Source: CAZKFN01 sp964552035
GTDB lineage: Bacteria; Bacteroidota; Bacteroidia; Flavobacteriales_E; Vicingaceae
Length of the DNA: 56,290 nt
Assembly (NCBI GenBank): GCA_964552035.1
Contig: CAZKFN010000003.1
Span: forward strand, 1 to 56,290
Direction of reading: 5' to 3'
Position 1 is the stretch's first letter. Each line of letters starts with the position of its first letter. The position numbers and the translations under genes are program-made. The notes under the pieces are model-generated. The model did no database searches, was not told the origin of the DNA, and saw only the letters and a list, made by a program, of their open reading frames with translations. Below, one piece after another: positions 27,338 through 36,306 of this stretch.

Positions 27338-27628
27338 ATGAGTATATTAAAAAGACCACTTATTACAGAAAAAATGACCGAACTTACTGAGAAGTCAAAT
27401 GTGTATGGTTTTATTGTTGATTATAATGCCAATAAAATACAGATTAAAGACGCAGTAGAAAAGATGTATGGTGTTGAAGTAGAAAATGTCAACACTATGA
27501 ATTATAAAGGTAAATTTAGGACAAGATACACGAAGACCGGATGGGTTGAAGGTAGAACTAATAAATATAAAAAGGCAATTGTAAGTTTAGAAGAAGGCGA
27601 AACAATTGACTTTTTTAGCAATATATAA
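27338..27628 (+). CDS. rplW: 50S ribosomal protein L23
   Basis: 96 residues from the ATG at 27338, preferred over a TTG two codons earlier. SILKRPLITEKMTEL and the tail GWVEGRTNKYKKAIVSL are typical of L23, which sits at the tunnel exit and docks SRP and trigger factor. 10 bp before rplB. Confidence 0.97.
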   Translation: MSILKRPLITEKMTELTEKSNVYGFIVDYNANKIQIKDAVEKMYGVEVENVNTMNYKGKFRTRYTKTGWVEGRTNKYKKAIVSLEEGETIDFFSNI

Positions 27629-27638
27629 AGGATAGAGA

Positions 27639-28463
27639 ATGTCAGTAAAGAAAATTAAACCATCTACTCCAGGGCAGCGCCATAAATATGCTGCAACTTT
27701 TGAAGAGTTGTCTCCAGCAAAGCCTACGAAATCTTTGTTAAAAGGTAAAAGTAAATCAGGTGGAAGGAATAGTTCTGGAAAGATGACCATGCGAAATATT
27801 GGTGGTGGGCACAAGAAGAAATATAGGGTAATCGATTTTAAAAGGGATAAATTTGATATTCCTGCTAAAATAGCCTCTATAGAATACGATCCCAATCGTT
27901 CTGCAAGGATTGCTTTAGCGGTTTATGCCGATGGGGAAAAAAGATACATTATCGCACCTAAAGGACTTGTTGTAGGGCAGGAAATTATATCTGGGAAAAC
28001 AATTGAACCAGAAGTTGGTAATGCCTTACCTTTAGGAAATATTCCTTTAGGTTCTGTAGTTCACAATGTTGAATTAAAACCTAATCAAGGTGCAAAATTA
28101 GTACGTTCAGCAGGTACTCATGCACATGTAGTATCACGTGAAGGGAAATATGTTGGAATTAAGATGCCGTCATCTGAAATTCGCTTAGTGCTTGGAACTT
28201 GTATGGCAACTATAGGAACAGTTTCCAACTCTGATCACAGCCTTGAGCGTAGTGGTAAAGCTGGAAAATCCAGATGGCTTGGGCGTAGACCTCGTGTTAG
28301 AGGAGTTGCCATGAACCCAGTAGATCACCCTATGGGTGGTGGAGAAGGACGTGCTTCAGGTGGTATACCAAGATCTAGAAATGGTATACCTGCTAAAGGA
28401 TTAAAAACACGTTCTCGTACGAAAGCGTCAAACAAATATATCGTTGAAAGAAGAAAGAAATAA
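27639..28463 (+). CDS. rplB: 50S ribosomal protein L2
   Basis: 274 residues, full length. SGGRNSSGKMTMRNIGGGHK, the VHNVELKPNQGAKLVRSAGT middle and the NPVDHPMGGGEGRASGG segment near the peptidyl-transferase centre, including the key His, are all present. Followed within 6 bp by rpsS. Confidence 0.98.
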   Translation: MSVKKIKPSTPGQRHKYAATFEELSPAKPTKSLLKGKSKSGGRNSSGKMTMRNIGGGHKKKYRVIDFKRDKFDIPAKIASIEYDPNRSARIALAVYADGEKRYIIAPKGLVVGQEIISGKTIEPEVGNALPLGNIPLGSVVHNVELKPNQGAKLVRSAGTHAHVVSREGKYVGIKMPSSEIRLVLGTCMATIGTVSNSDHSLERSGKAGKSRWLGRRPRVRGVAMNPVDHPMGGGEGRASGGIPRSRNGIPAKGLKTRSRTKASNKYIVERRKK

Positions 28464-28469
28464 TATACT

Positions 28470-28739
28470 ATGAGTCGTTCACTTAAAAAACCTCCTTTTG
28501 TCCATTATAAACTAGCTCAGCGAGTTGAAGATATGCAATCTTCGGGCAAAAAATCAGTTATAAAAACATGGTCTAGGGCCTCTATGATAACTCCAGATTT
28601 TGTTGGATTAACAATTGCTGTTCACAATGGAAATAAATTTATTCCTGTATATGTTACAGAGAATATGGTTGGTCACAAATTGGGTGAGTTCTCACCAACA
28701 AGGACATTTAGGGGACATAGCGGTAACCGAAAAAAATAA
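28470..28739 (+). CDS. rpsS: 30S ribosomal protein S19
   Basis: 89 residues, normal. MSRSLKKPPFV start and the HKLGEFSPTRTFRGHSG end are conserved. S19 forms the 30S head with S13 and is a docking site of RimM, encoded elsewhere in this window. Confidence 0.98.
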   Translation: MSRSLKKPPFVHYKLAQRVEDMQSSGKKSVIKTWSRASMITPDFVGLTIAVHNGNKFIPVYVTENMVGHKLGEFSPTRTFRGHSGNRKK

Positions 28740-28765
28740 TAGGAATAAAGAAATAGCATTAAGAA

Positions 28766-29179
28766 ATGGGAGCACGTAAAAGAAATAGGGCAGAAGCCAT
28801 AAAAGAAGCTAGACAGAGTCGCAGTTTTGCCACTTTAAAAAACTGTCCAACTTCTCCAAGAAAAATGAGATTAGTTGCGGATATGATTCGTGGCGAAGAT
28901 GTTTTTTATGCTTTATCATTACTACAATATAGTCCAAAAGAAGCAGCAGGAAGAATGGAGAAGTTACTTCGTTCAGCAGTTGCCAATTGGGAAGCAAAAA
29001 ATTCTGGTGAACGACCAGAAGAGAATAAATTAATTGTTAGTGAAGTAAAAGTGGATAGTGCAAGAATGCTTAAAAGGCTTAAGCCTGCAGCTCAAGGAAG
29101 AGCAAATCGTATTCGTAAGCGTTCAAATCACGTCACTATAGTAGTAGATAAATTAACAGAAGAAAATATAACAAATTAA
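28766..29179 (+). CDS. rplV: 50S ribosomal protein L22
   Basis: 137 residues. The NCPTSPRKMRLVADMIRG motif and the tunnel loop near RMLKRLKPAAQGRANRIRKR identify L22, which lines the exit tunnel with L4. 26 bp after rpsS and 12 bp before rpsC. Confidence 0.98.
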   Translation: MGARKRNRAEAIKEARQSRSFATLKNCPTSPRKMRLVADMIRGEDVFYALSLLQYSPKEAAGRMEKLLRSAVANWEAKNSGERPEENKLIVSEVKVDSARMLKRLKPAAQGRANRIRKRSNHVTIVVDKLTEENITN

Positions 29180-29191
29180 GAATACTGTAGA

Positions 29192-29902
29192 ATGGGACAA
29201 AAGGTAAATCCAATTGCAAATCGATTAGGCATCATTAAAGGCTGGGATTCCAACTGGTATGGTGGTCGTAATTATGTTGATAAAATCGCGGAAGATGATA
29301 AAATACGTCGTTATTTAAATGCTCGTCTTGTAAAAGCAGGTATTTCTAAAATTGTTATTGAAAGAACACTTAAGTTAATTACAGTCACAATCAACACAAG
29401 TAGACCTGGAATAATAATAGGAAAAGGTGGAAAAGAAGTTGACAAGTTAAAAGAAGAACTTAAAAAATTAACTAAAAAGGAAGTTCAGATCAACATATTT
29501 GAAATCAAAAGACCTGAACTTGATGCTCAATTAGTTGCAGAAAGTGTGGCTCGTCAAATTGAGGGTAGAATATCTTTTAGGCGTGCTACTAAGATGTCTG
29601 TTGCCTCAACAATGAGGATGGGTGCAGAGGGAGTTAAAATTATGGTTAGCGGTCGTTTGGCTGGAGCGGAAATGGCACGTACAGAATTTTATAAAGAAGG
29701 ACGCATTCCCTTACATACTTTTAGGGCAGACATTGATTATGCTTTAGCTGAGGCTCATACTTCTTACGGAAGAATTGGAGTTAAAGTATGGATTTGTAAA
29801 GGAGAGATATATGGTAAAAGAGACTTATCACCAAATATTGAATCTAAGAAAGCTCATGGAAAGAAAGGAACTCAAAGAAGAGCAGGAAAGAAAAGAAAAT
29901 AA
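29192..29902 (+). CDS. rpsC: 30S ribosomal protein S3
   Basis: 236 residues. MGQKVNPIANRLGI start, KH domain with SRPGIIIGKGGKEVDKL (GxxG loop) and the C-terminal half ending in a basic tail (HGKKGTQRRAGKKRK). S3 lines the mRNA entry site of the 30S subunit. Confidence 0.98.
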   Translation: MGQKVNPIANRLGIIKGWDSNWYGGRNYVDKIAEDDKIRRYLNARLVKAGISKIVIERTLKLITVTINTSRPGIIIGKGGKEVDKLKEELKKLTKKEVQINIFEIKRPELDAQLVAESVARQIEGRISFRRATKMSVASTMRMGAEGVKIMVSGRLAGAEMARTEFYKEGRIPLHTFRADIDYALAEAHTSYGRIGVKVWICKGEIYGKRDLSPNIESKKAHGKKGTQRRAGKKRK

Positions 29903-29930
29903 TTGATAAGTAGCGTAATATTATAGAAAG

Positions 29931-30350
29931 ATGATACAGCCGAAAAGAACGAAATATAGAAAGATGCATAAGGGCCGCATTAAAGGTAATGCACAAAGAG
30001 GGCATCAAATTGCATTTGGTAGTTTCGCTATTAAGACATTAGAAACAGGAAGAATCACTTCGCGTCAAATAGAAGCAGCAAGGATTGCTGTTACTCGTTT
30101 TATGAAGAGAGAGGGGCAAATTTGGATTAGAATTTTTCCAGATAAACCCATTACTAAAAAGCCTGCAGAAGTAAGAATGGGAAAAGGGAAGGGATCGCCG
30201 GAATATTTTGTTGCTCCTGTAAGACCTGGAAGGATCTTATTTGAAGCAGATGGGGTTTCTTTACCAGTTGCAACAGAAGCATTGCGCTTAGCAGCTCAGA
30301 AATTACCCGTGAAAACTAAATTTGTAGTTCGAAGAGATTATAAAGCGTAA
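29931..30350 (+). CDS. rplP: 50S ribosomal protein L16
   Basis: 139 residues. MIQPKRTKYRKMHKGR start and the KPAEVRMGKGKGSPEYFVAP loop, including the Arg hydroxylated in some bacteria, mark L16, which organises the A-site region of the 50S subunit. Confidence 0.98.
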   Translation: MIQPKRTKYRKMHKGRIKGNAQRGHQIAFGSFAIKTLETGRITSRQIEAARIAVTRFMKREGQIWIRIFPDKPITKKPAEVRMGKGKGSPEYFVAPVRPGRILFEADGVSLPVATEALRLAAQKLPVKTKFVVRRDYKA

Positions 30351-30363
30351 AAGCTAAACTGAA

Positions 30364-30570
30364 ATGAAACAAATAGATATAAAAGACTTAAACGGAGAGG
30401 ACTTGCAAGAAAATCTTGCTGAGCAATTAGATTTACTGACTAAGCTTAAAATGAGCCATGCAGTTTCTCCTTTGGAAAATCCAAGCCAAGTAAAAACAGT
30501 TAGAAGAACTGTGGCAAGATTAAAAACAGAAATAAGAAAAAGAGAGTTGACAACAACTCAAAATAAATAA
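30364..30570 (+). CDS. rpmC: 50S ribosomal protein L29
   Basis: 68 residues, a helical hairpin. The KMSHAVSPLENPSQVKTVRR middle is typical of Bacteroidota L29. It sits beside L23 at the tunnel exit. Lies 13 bp after rplP and 8 bp before rpsQ. Confidence 0.96.
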   Translation: MKQIDIKDLNGEDLQENLAEQLDLLTKLKMSHAVSPLENPSQVKTVRRTVARLKTEIRKRELTTTQNK

Positions 30571-30578
30571 GAATTCCG

Positions 30579-30839
30579 ATGGATAAGACTAGAAATCTAC
30601 GTAAAGAAAAAATTGGTATAGTGGTAAGCAATAAGATGGATAAAACAATTACAATTGCTGTAAGAGACCGCTATAAACATCCAATGTACGGTAAGTTTAT
30701 GAATAAAACTTCCAAGTTTATGGCTCATGATGATAAAAATGACTGCAACATTGGTGATACCGTTCGCATTATGGAAACACGTCCATTGAGTAAAAATAAG
30801 AATTGGAGATTAGTTGAAATTATAGAAAGAGTTAAGTAA
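30579..30839 (+). CDS. rpsQ: 30S ribosomal protein S17
   Basis: 86 residues. GIVVSNKMDKTITIAV and the loop HPMYGKFMNKTSKFMAHDDK followed by GDTVRIMETRPLSKNKNWRL fit S17, an early-binding 16S rRNA protein. Two bases separate it from rplN. Confidence 0.97.
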   Translation: MDKTRNLRKEKIGIVVSNKMDKTITIAVRDRYKHPMYGKFMNKTSKFMAHDDKNDCNIGDTVRIMETRPLSKNKNWRLVEIIERVK

Positions 30840-30841
30840 TT

Positions 30842-31210
30842 ATGATACGTCAAGAATCAAGATTAAAAGTTGCGGATAATAGTGGTGCTAAAGAAGTACT
30901 CTGTATTCGTGTATTAGGAGGTACTCGAAAAAAGTATGCTTCTTTAGGGGACAAAATAGTTGTTTCTATAAAGTCAGCTCTTCCTTCAGGAAATGTTAAA
31001 AAAGGAGCTGTATCAAAAGCAGTTATTGTACGTGCCAAAAAAGAAGTAAGAAGAGCAGATGGTTCCTACATTAGATTTGATAATAATGCAGTAGTGTTAT
31101 TAAACGAAAATAATGAAATGAGAGGAACGCGTATCTTTGGTCCTGTAGCACGTGAACTTCGTGAAAAGCAGTTTATGAAAATTGTTTCACTAGCGCCAGA
31201 AGTGATTTAA
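30842..31210 (+). CDS. rplN: 50S ribosomal protein L14
   Basis: 122 residues, normal. MIRQESRLKVADNSGAKE start, the RADGSYIRFDNNAVVLLNE strand and RGTRIFGPVARELRE end are conserved. L14 forms part of the intersubunit bridge. Confidence 0.98.
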   Translation: MIRQESRLKVADNSGAKEVLCIRVLGGTRKKYASLGDKIVVSIKSALPSGNVKKGAVSKAVIVRAKKEVRRADGSYIRFDNNAVVLLNENNEMRGTRIFGPVARELREKQFMKIVSLAPEVI

Positions 31211-31230
31211 AACAAGAAAAAGAATCCAAA

Positions 31231-31557
31231 ATGATTAAGAAGTTAAATATCAGAAAAGGGGATAGAGTTAAGGTTATAGCTGGAGTCTCTAAGGGTGTCG
31301 AAGCTAAGGTGATTAAAGTATTGCCCAAAACTTCTAGAGTAAATTTAGAAGGAGATAATATTCGTAAGAATAAACGTCATACTAAACCTAATCAAATACA
31401 CCAAGATGGTGGAATAATCAATATTGATGCTTCCATTCATATCTCTAATGTGATGCTAGTGGATCCTACAACTGGTGAAGCTACCCGTGTAGGAAGAAGA
31501 CAAGTAGATAATAAATCAGTTCGATATTCTAAAAAATCTGGGGAGGTAATTAAATAA
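31231..31557 (+). CDS. rplX: 50S ribosomal protein L24
   Basis: 108 residues with a KOW motif (RKGDRVKVIAGVSKGVEAKV). The stop shares one base with the rplE ATG (TAATG), indicating coupled translation. L24 starts assembly of the 50S subunit. Confidence 0.98.
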   Translation: MIKKLNIRKGDRVKVIAGVSKGVEAKVIKVLPKTSRVNLEGDNIRKNKRHTKPNQIHQDGGIINIDASIHISNVMLVDPTTGEATRVGRRQVDNKSVRYSKKSGEVIK

Positions 31558-32117
31558 TGTATACGCCGAGATTAAAAACAAAATACAATGAGGAAATCAA
31601 GTCTAACTTGATGAAGACTTTTAATTATAAAAGTACTATGGAAATTCCTCGTCTAGTTAAAATATCACTTAACCAAGGTATTGGTGCAGCGGTTGCAGAT
31701 AAAAAATTAATTGAATCTTCAATTAATGAAATGTCATCTATTGCAGGTCAAAGAGCTATACCTACTTATTCTAAAAAGGACATTTCTAACTTTAAGTTGA
31801 GAAAAGGAATGCCTATAGGTGCAAAAGTTACTTTAAGAGGAGATAGAATGTACGAATTTTTGGATCGTTTAGTTTCTGTTGCGCTTCCAAGAACACGTGA
31901 TTTTAATGGACTTGGAAACCGTGGTTTTGATGGAATGGGGAATTATACTTTTGGAGTAAAAGAACAAATTATCTTTCCAGAGATAGATATTGATAAAGTA
32001 AATAAAATAACCGGTATGGATATTTCTTTTGTAACAACAGCAAAGACCAATGAAGAGGCAAGAGCTTTGTTAAAAGAGTTAGGAGTGCCGTTTAAAAAAA
32101 ATAAAAACGAAGAATAA
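31557..32117 (+). CDS. rplE: 50S ribosomal protein L5
   Basis: 186 residues. YTPRLKTKYNEEI start, LNQGIGAAVADKK and the FGVKEQIIFPEIDIDK end identify L5, a 5S rRNA binder of the central protuberance. One base overlaps rplX. Confidence 0.98.
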   Translation: MYTPRLKTKYNEEIKSNLMKTFNYKSTMEIPRLVKISLNQGIGAAVADKKLIESSINEMSSIAGQRAIPTYSKKDISNFKLRKGMPIGAKVTLRGDRMYEFLDRLVSVALPRTRDFNGLGNRGFDGMGNYTFGVKEQIIFPEIDIDKVNKITGMDISFVTTAKTNEEARALLKELGVPFKKNKNEE

Positions 32118-32119
32118 GC

Positions 32120-32389
32120 ATGGCTAAAGAGTCAATGAAAGCGCGTGAAAGAAAGCGCCAAAAATTAGTAGCAAAATATGCTGCAAGAAGAGCAGAACTA
32201 AAAGCTGCTGGAGATTATGAGGCTTTACAAAAACTACCTCGTGATTCATCAGCTGTTCGTCTGCATAATAGATGTAGCTTAACTGGAAGACCAAAAGGAT
32301 ATATGCGTCAGTTTGGAATATCAAGAGTTAAGTTTAGAAAAATGGCAAGTTCTGGGCTTATTCCAGGAATTAAGAAAGCAAGTTGGTAA
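32120..32389 (+). CDS. rpsN: 30S ribosomal protein S14, zinc-free type
   Basis: 89 residues. The longer form without the CXXC zinc pairs; only one Cys (in NRCSLTGRPKGYMRQFGISR). S14 completes the 30S head. Two bases after rplE. Confidence 0.97.
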   Translation: MAKESMKARERKRQKLVAKYAARRAELKAAGDYEALQKLPRDSSAVRLHNRCSLTGRPKGYMRQFGISRVKFRKMASSGLIPGIKKASW

Positions 32390-32404
32390 ATTAAATAAAG
32401 AAGA

Positions 32405-32803
32405 ATGACAGATCCAATTTCAGATTACCTAACAAGATTGATGAATGCAATAGCTGTAAAACATCGTATTGTTGAAATTCCTGCATCTAATCTTAAAAAA
32501 GAAATTACAAAGATTCTTTTTGAGAAAGGCTATATTTTAAATTATAAATTTATTGAGGGAGAAAATCCTCAAGGTGTAATTAAAATTGCCCTTAAATATC
32601 ATCCTACTTCTAAGATTCCTGCAATTAAGAAATTACAAAGAATATCTAAACCAGGACTTAGAAAGTATGTGAATTCCGATAATTTACCAAGAGTATTAAA
32701 CGGATTAGGTATTGCAATTATCTCAACTTCAAGTGGAGTAATGACGGATAAAGAAGCAAGAAAAGAAAAAGTAGGTGGTGAAGTATTATGCCACGTATAT
32801 TAA
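32405..32803 (+). CDS. rpsH: 30S ribosomal protein S8
   Basis: 132 residues. MTDPISDYLTRLMNA start and the STSSGVMTDKEARKEKVGGE end are the S8 signature. S8 binds 16S helix 21 and, in model bacteria, represses the spc operon through its mRNA; no matching mRNA site was identified here. Confidence 0.98.
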   Translation: MTDPISDYLTRLMNAIAVKHRIVEIPASNLKKEITKILFEKGYILNYKFIEGENPQGVIKIALKYHPTSKIPAIKKLQRISKPGLRKYVNSDNLPRVLNGLGIAIISTSSGVMTDKEARKEKVGGEVLCHVY

Positions 32804-32827
32804 ACAATAGACAAAGAGCGAAAAGTT

Positions 32828-33382
32828 ATGTCACGAATAGGTTTAGCACCAATTACCATTCCTCAAGGAGTAGAAGTTAAAGTTTCCGATAATAACATAG
32901 TATATGTTAAAGGAGCTAAAGGTGAAATACAAAGAACAGTTGATCCAGTTATTACAGTGAACATTAAAGATAATGAAATTACTTTAGAGCGTCACACAGA
33001 GCAAAAAGACCATAAATCAAAACACGGTTTATATCGTGCCTTGATTCAAAACATGGTAACTGGTGTTCATGAAGGTTATAAAAAAGAACTAGAGTTGGTT
33101 GGAGTAGGTTATAGAGCTTCTAGCCAAGGTCAAAGATTGGAATTAGCTTTGGGTTTTTCTCATCCTATTATTTTTGAATTACCAAAAGAAGTTACAGTAT
33201 CAACTGTATCTGAAAGAGGTAAAAACCCCTTAGTAACTTTAGAGTCTTTTGATAATGAGTTATTGGGATTAGTGGTATCAAAAATTAGATCATTTAGAAA
33301 ACCAGAACCTTATAAAGGTAAAGGAGTTAAATTTGTTGGTGAATATATTAGAAGAAAAGCAGGTAAAGCTGCTGCAAAATAA
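32828..33382 (+). CDS. rplF: 50S ribosomal protein L6
   Basis: 184 residues. MSRIGLAPITIPQGV start, YKKELELVGVGYRAS and the PEPYKGKGVKFVGEYIRRKA end are conserved. L6 lies near the factor-binding site of the 50S subunit. Confidence 0.98.
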   Translation: MSRIGLAPITIPQGVEVKVSDNNIVYVKGAKGEIQRTVDPVITVNIKDNEITLERHTEQKDHKSKHGLYRALIQNMVTGVHEGYKKELELVGVGYRASSQGQRLELALGFSHPIIFELPKEVTVSTVSERGKNPLVTLESFDNELLGLVVSKIRSFRKPEPYKGKGVKFVGEYIRRKAGKAAAK

Positions 33383-33390
33383 AATAAATT

Positions 33391-33747
33391 ATGGCATTAA
33401 CTAAGTTACAAAGAAGACAAAGAATTAAAAGAAGAGTACGTAAAATTGTTAAAGGTACTGCTGAAAAGCCTCGTTTGTCTGTATATAGAAGCAATAAAGA
33501 AATATATGCTCAATTGATCGATGATACAGCTGGAAAAACAATTTTAGCTGCATCTTCTAGAGATAAAGAAATAGCTTCTGTAAAGGGAACAAAAGTTGAA
33601 ATGTCTACGGAAGTAGGCAAATTAATTGCTGAAAAAGCAAAAAAAGCTGGTATTGAAACTATTCGTTTCGATAGGAATGGCTACCTCTATCATGGACGAG
33701 TTAAAGCTGTTGCTGATGGAGCAAGAGAAGGTGGATTAAACTTTTAA
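33391..33747 (+). CDS. rplR: 50S ribosomal protein L18
   Basis: 118 residues. A basic N-terminus (LQRRQRIKRRVRKIVKGTAE) then RLSVYRSNKEIYAQLIDD and the end VKAVADGAREGGLNF mark L18, which joins 5S rRNA to the large subunit. Confidence 0.98.
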   Translation: MALTKLQRRQRIKRRVRKIVKGTAEKPRLSVYRSNKEIYAQLIDDTAGKTILAASSRDKEIASVKGTKVEMSTEVGKLIAEKAKKAGIETIRFDRNGYLYHGRVKAVADGAREGGLNF

Positions 33748-33773
33748 TAAGAGAAAAAGAAATAAATTTAAAT

Positions 33774-34292
33774 ATGGCTAACGTAAGTACAAAAAGAGTT
33801 AAGTCTAGTGAAATTGAATTAAAAGACCGATTGGTTGGAATTCAGAGAGTAACTAAAGTAACCAAAGGTGGTAGACATTTTAGCTTTTCTGCTATTGTTG
33901 TGGTAGGTAATGAGAATGGTATTGTCGGATATGGTTTAGGAAAAGCAAATGAGGTAACTGAAGCAATTTCTAAAGGGATAGATAATGCCAAAAAGAACCT
34001 GATTAAAGTTCCTATTATCAACAACACTATTTCTCATCAGCAAGAAGCGAAATTTTCAGGAGCTCAAGTTTTTATTAAGCCAGCTTCTCATGGTACAGGT
34101 GTAATTGCTGGAGGTTCTATGCGTGCAGTTCTTGAAAGCGCTGGAATTAAAGATGTGTTAGCAAAATCAAAAGGCTCTTCAAATCCACATAATGTTGTAA
34201 AAGCTACTATTAAAGCTCTTGAAGAAACACGTGATGCATATACAGTTGCTAAACATAGAGGAGTGGATTTAGATGTTGTATTCAACGGGTAA
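33774..34292 (+). CDS. rpsE: 30S ribosomal protein S5
   Basis: 172 residues with the double-stranded-RNA-like N-domain (ELKDRLVGIQRVTKVTKGG) and GYGLGKANEVTEAISKG. The loop KGGRHFSF is the fidelity-related region in other bacteria. Lies 11 bp before rpmD. Confidence 0.98.
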   Translation: MANVSTKRVKSSEIELKDRLVGIQRVTKVTKGGRHFSFSAIVVVGNENGIVGYGLGKANEVTEAISKGIDNAKKNLIKVPIINNTISHQQEAKFSGAQVFIKPASHGTGVIAGGSMRAVLESAGIKDVLAKSKGSSNPHNVVKATIKALEETRDAYTVAKHRGVDLDVVFNG

Positions 34293-34303
34293 TTTAAAAA
34301 AAA

Positions 34304-34483
34304 ATGGCAAAGATAAAAATCACACAAATTAGAAGTAGAATCAGTAGACCAGGCGACCAAAAGCGAACGTTAGACGCTTTAGGGCTTAGAAAAATTAATG
34401 GTACTGTTATACATGAGGATACTCCTCAAATACAAGGAATGATTAATAAGGTAAAACACTTGGTTAGCGTAGAAAAAGTCTAA
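34304..34483 (+). CDS. rpmD: 50S ribosomal protein L30
   Basis: 59 residues, read directly from the sequence between rpsE and rplO. It starts AKIKITQIRSRISRPGDQKR and continues with TLDALGLRKIN, the usual L30 pattern. L30 is a small 50S protein of the solvent side and keeps its standard position between S5 and L15. Confidence 0.96.
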   Translation: MAKIKITQIRSRISRPGDQKRTLDALGLRKINGTVIHEDTPQIQGMINKVKHLVSVEKV

Positions 34484-34503
34484 CCTATAATTTAAGAAAC
34501 ACG

Positions 34504-34953
34504 ATGGATTTAACAAATCTAAAGCCTGCAAAAGGCGCAGTAAAAGGAAGACGTATTAGAGTTGGACGTGGTGAAGGTTCTGGAAAAGGAGGAACTGCAA
34601 CTAGAGGACACAAAGGGGCTAAATCTAGATCTGGATATTCCAAAAAAATTGGTTTTGAAGGTGGACAAATGCCTATACAAAGAAGAGTTCCTAAATTCGG
34701 ATTTACAAATATAAACCGTAAGAACTATAAGGGAATTAATCTAGATACGATCCAATACATCGCTGAAAACAATAAAATTGATAAGATTGACATAGATGTT
34801 TTGATAGAAAAAGGCTATGTAAGTAGAAATGCTTTGGTAAAAGTTTTAGGAAGAGGAACTTTAGATGCTAAAGTGGATGTTGAAGTACATGCATTTTCAA
34901 AAAGTGCAAAAGAAGCGATTGAAGCTAAAGGTGGGAAAGCAGAAACTCTATAA
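34504..34953 (+). CDS. rplO: 50S ribosomal protein L15
   Basis: 149 residues. Gly/Arg-rich N-terminal extension (RIRVGRGEGSGKGGTATRGH) that reaches into 23S rRNA, then the globular domain with FEGGQMPIQRRVPKFGF. Six bases before secY. Confidence 0.98.
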   Translation: MDLTNLKPAKGAVKGRRIRVGRGEGSGKGGTATRGHKGAKSRSGYSKKIGFEGGQMPIQRRVPKFGFTNINRKNYKGINLDTIQYIAENNKIDKIDIDVLIEKGYVSRNALVKVLGRGTLDAKVDVEVHAFSKSAKEAIEAKGGKAETL

Positions 34954-34959
34954 AACATT

Positions 34960-36294
34960 ATGAAGCGATTTTTTGAAACATTAAAGAATATTTGGACAAT
35001 TGAGGACTTAAGGGTTCGTATATTAAATACCTTAGGTTTACTATTAATCTATAGATTAGGTTCCTATGTTGTGCTTCCAGGTATTGACTCTTCAGCATTG
35101 GAAGTTGCTAATGCTGGAAATACTGGTGGAATTGCTGGATTGTTAGACTTATTTGCAGGGGGTGCTTTCTCTAGAGCGTCTATTTTTGCTCTTGGTATTA
35201 TGCCTTATATCTCTGCATCTATTGTTGTTCAGCTTTTAGGTATTGCTATCCCTTATTTCCAAAAATTACAAAAAGAAGGTGAAAGTGGAAGACGTAAGAT
35301 CAACCAGATAACCCGAATGTTAACCATAATAATTGTTGCTTTTCAAGCTCCAGGTTATATTGCTTCTCAAATCCCTTCTCATACCGCCACTGGAATGCTG
35401 GTAAGACCTGATACCTTTGTATGGTGGTTATCTACTGTAATTATCCTTATTACTGGAACTATGTTTGTGATGTGGCTTGGAGAAAGAATTACAGAAAAAG
35501 GATTGGGTAATGGAATATCACTAATCATTATGATTGGAATTATCGCTCGACTTCCCTTTGCATTCGTCGCAGAATTTGCATCAAGAATAAAAGGTGGTGG
35601 ATTAGTTGTATTATTGATAGAATTAGTAATTTTGCTGCTCGTAATAATTGCGACTATTCTTCTAGTGCAAGGAACAAGAAGAGTACCAGTGCAATTTGCA
35701 AAGCGAGTTGTGGGTAATAAACAATATGGTGGAGTAAGGCAATATGTGCCTTTAAAGGTAAATTCAGCAGGAGTAATGCCGATTATCTTTGCCCAAGCCA
35801 TAATGTTTATTCCAATTACTTTTGCTGGTTTTGCCAGTATGGATAATTTAAGCGGTTTTACTGCTGCTCTAAGTGACTATACTGGATTTTGGTATAACTT
35901 CATTTTCTTTTGGATGATTATACTGTTTACATACTTCTATACAGCGGTAACGGTAAACCCAAACCAGATGGCAGAAGATATGAAGAAAAATGGTGGTTTT
36001 ATTCCTGGGGTTAAACCTGGAAAGCGAACTGCTGCTTTTCTAGAAGATATTTTATCTAAAATAACACTTCCAGGGTCTATATTCCTTGGAATTGTTGCAA
36101 TTTTACCGGCATTTGCCATAATCCTTGAAGTAAACTCAGAGTTTGCTCAATTTTATGGTGGAACTTCACTTTTAATTATGGTTGGAGTAATACTGGATAC
36201 ATTGCAGCAGATTGAAAGTCATTTATTGATGCGTCATTATGATGGATTAATGAAAACAGGTAAAATTAAAGGGAGATCTAGCATTAATTTTTAG
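34960..36294 (+). CDS. secY: Protein translocase subunit SecY
   Basis: 444 residues with ten membrane helices. The plug and pore region (LDLFAGGAFSRASIFALGIM), the family tag MPYISASIVVQLL and the cytosolic loop GVRQYVPLKVNSAGVMPIIF are all seen. It forms the protein-conducting channel. Placed between rplO and map; adk, often found here in other phyla, is absent. Confidence 0.98.
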   Translation: MKRFFETLKNIWTIEDLRVRILNTLGLLLIYRLGSYVVLPGIDSSALEVANAGNTGGIAGLLDLFAGGAFSRASIFALGIMPYISASIVVQLLGIAIPYFQKLQKEGESGRRKINQITRMLTIIIVAFQAPGYIASQIPSHTATGMLVRPDTFVWWLSTVIILITGTMFVMWLGERITEKGLGNGISLIIMIGIIARLPFAFVAEFASRIKGGGLVVLLIELVILLLVIIATILLVQGTRRVPVQFAKRVVGNKQYGGVRQYVPLKVNSAGVMPIIFAQAIMFIPITFAGFASMDNLSGFTAALSDYTGFWYNFIFFWMIILFTYFYTAVTVNPNQMAEDMKKNGGFIPGVKPGKRTAAFLEDILSKITLPGSIFLGIVAILPAFAIILEVNSEFAQFYGGTSLLIMVGVILDTLQQIESHLLMRHYDGLMKTGKIKGRSSINF

Positions 36295-36306
36295 CTAGTA
36301 GGGGTT

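Noticed and set aside
35379..35801. 140-codon minus-strand frame inside secY
   Set aside because: Shadow frame of a highly conserved gene; no start signal or family likeness.
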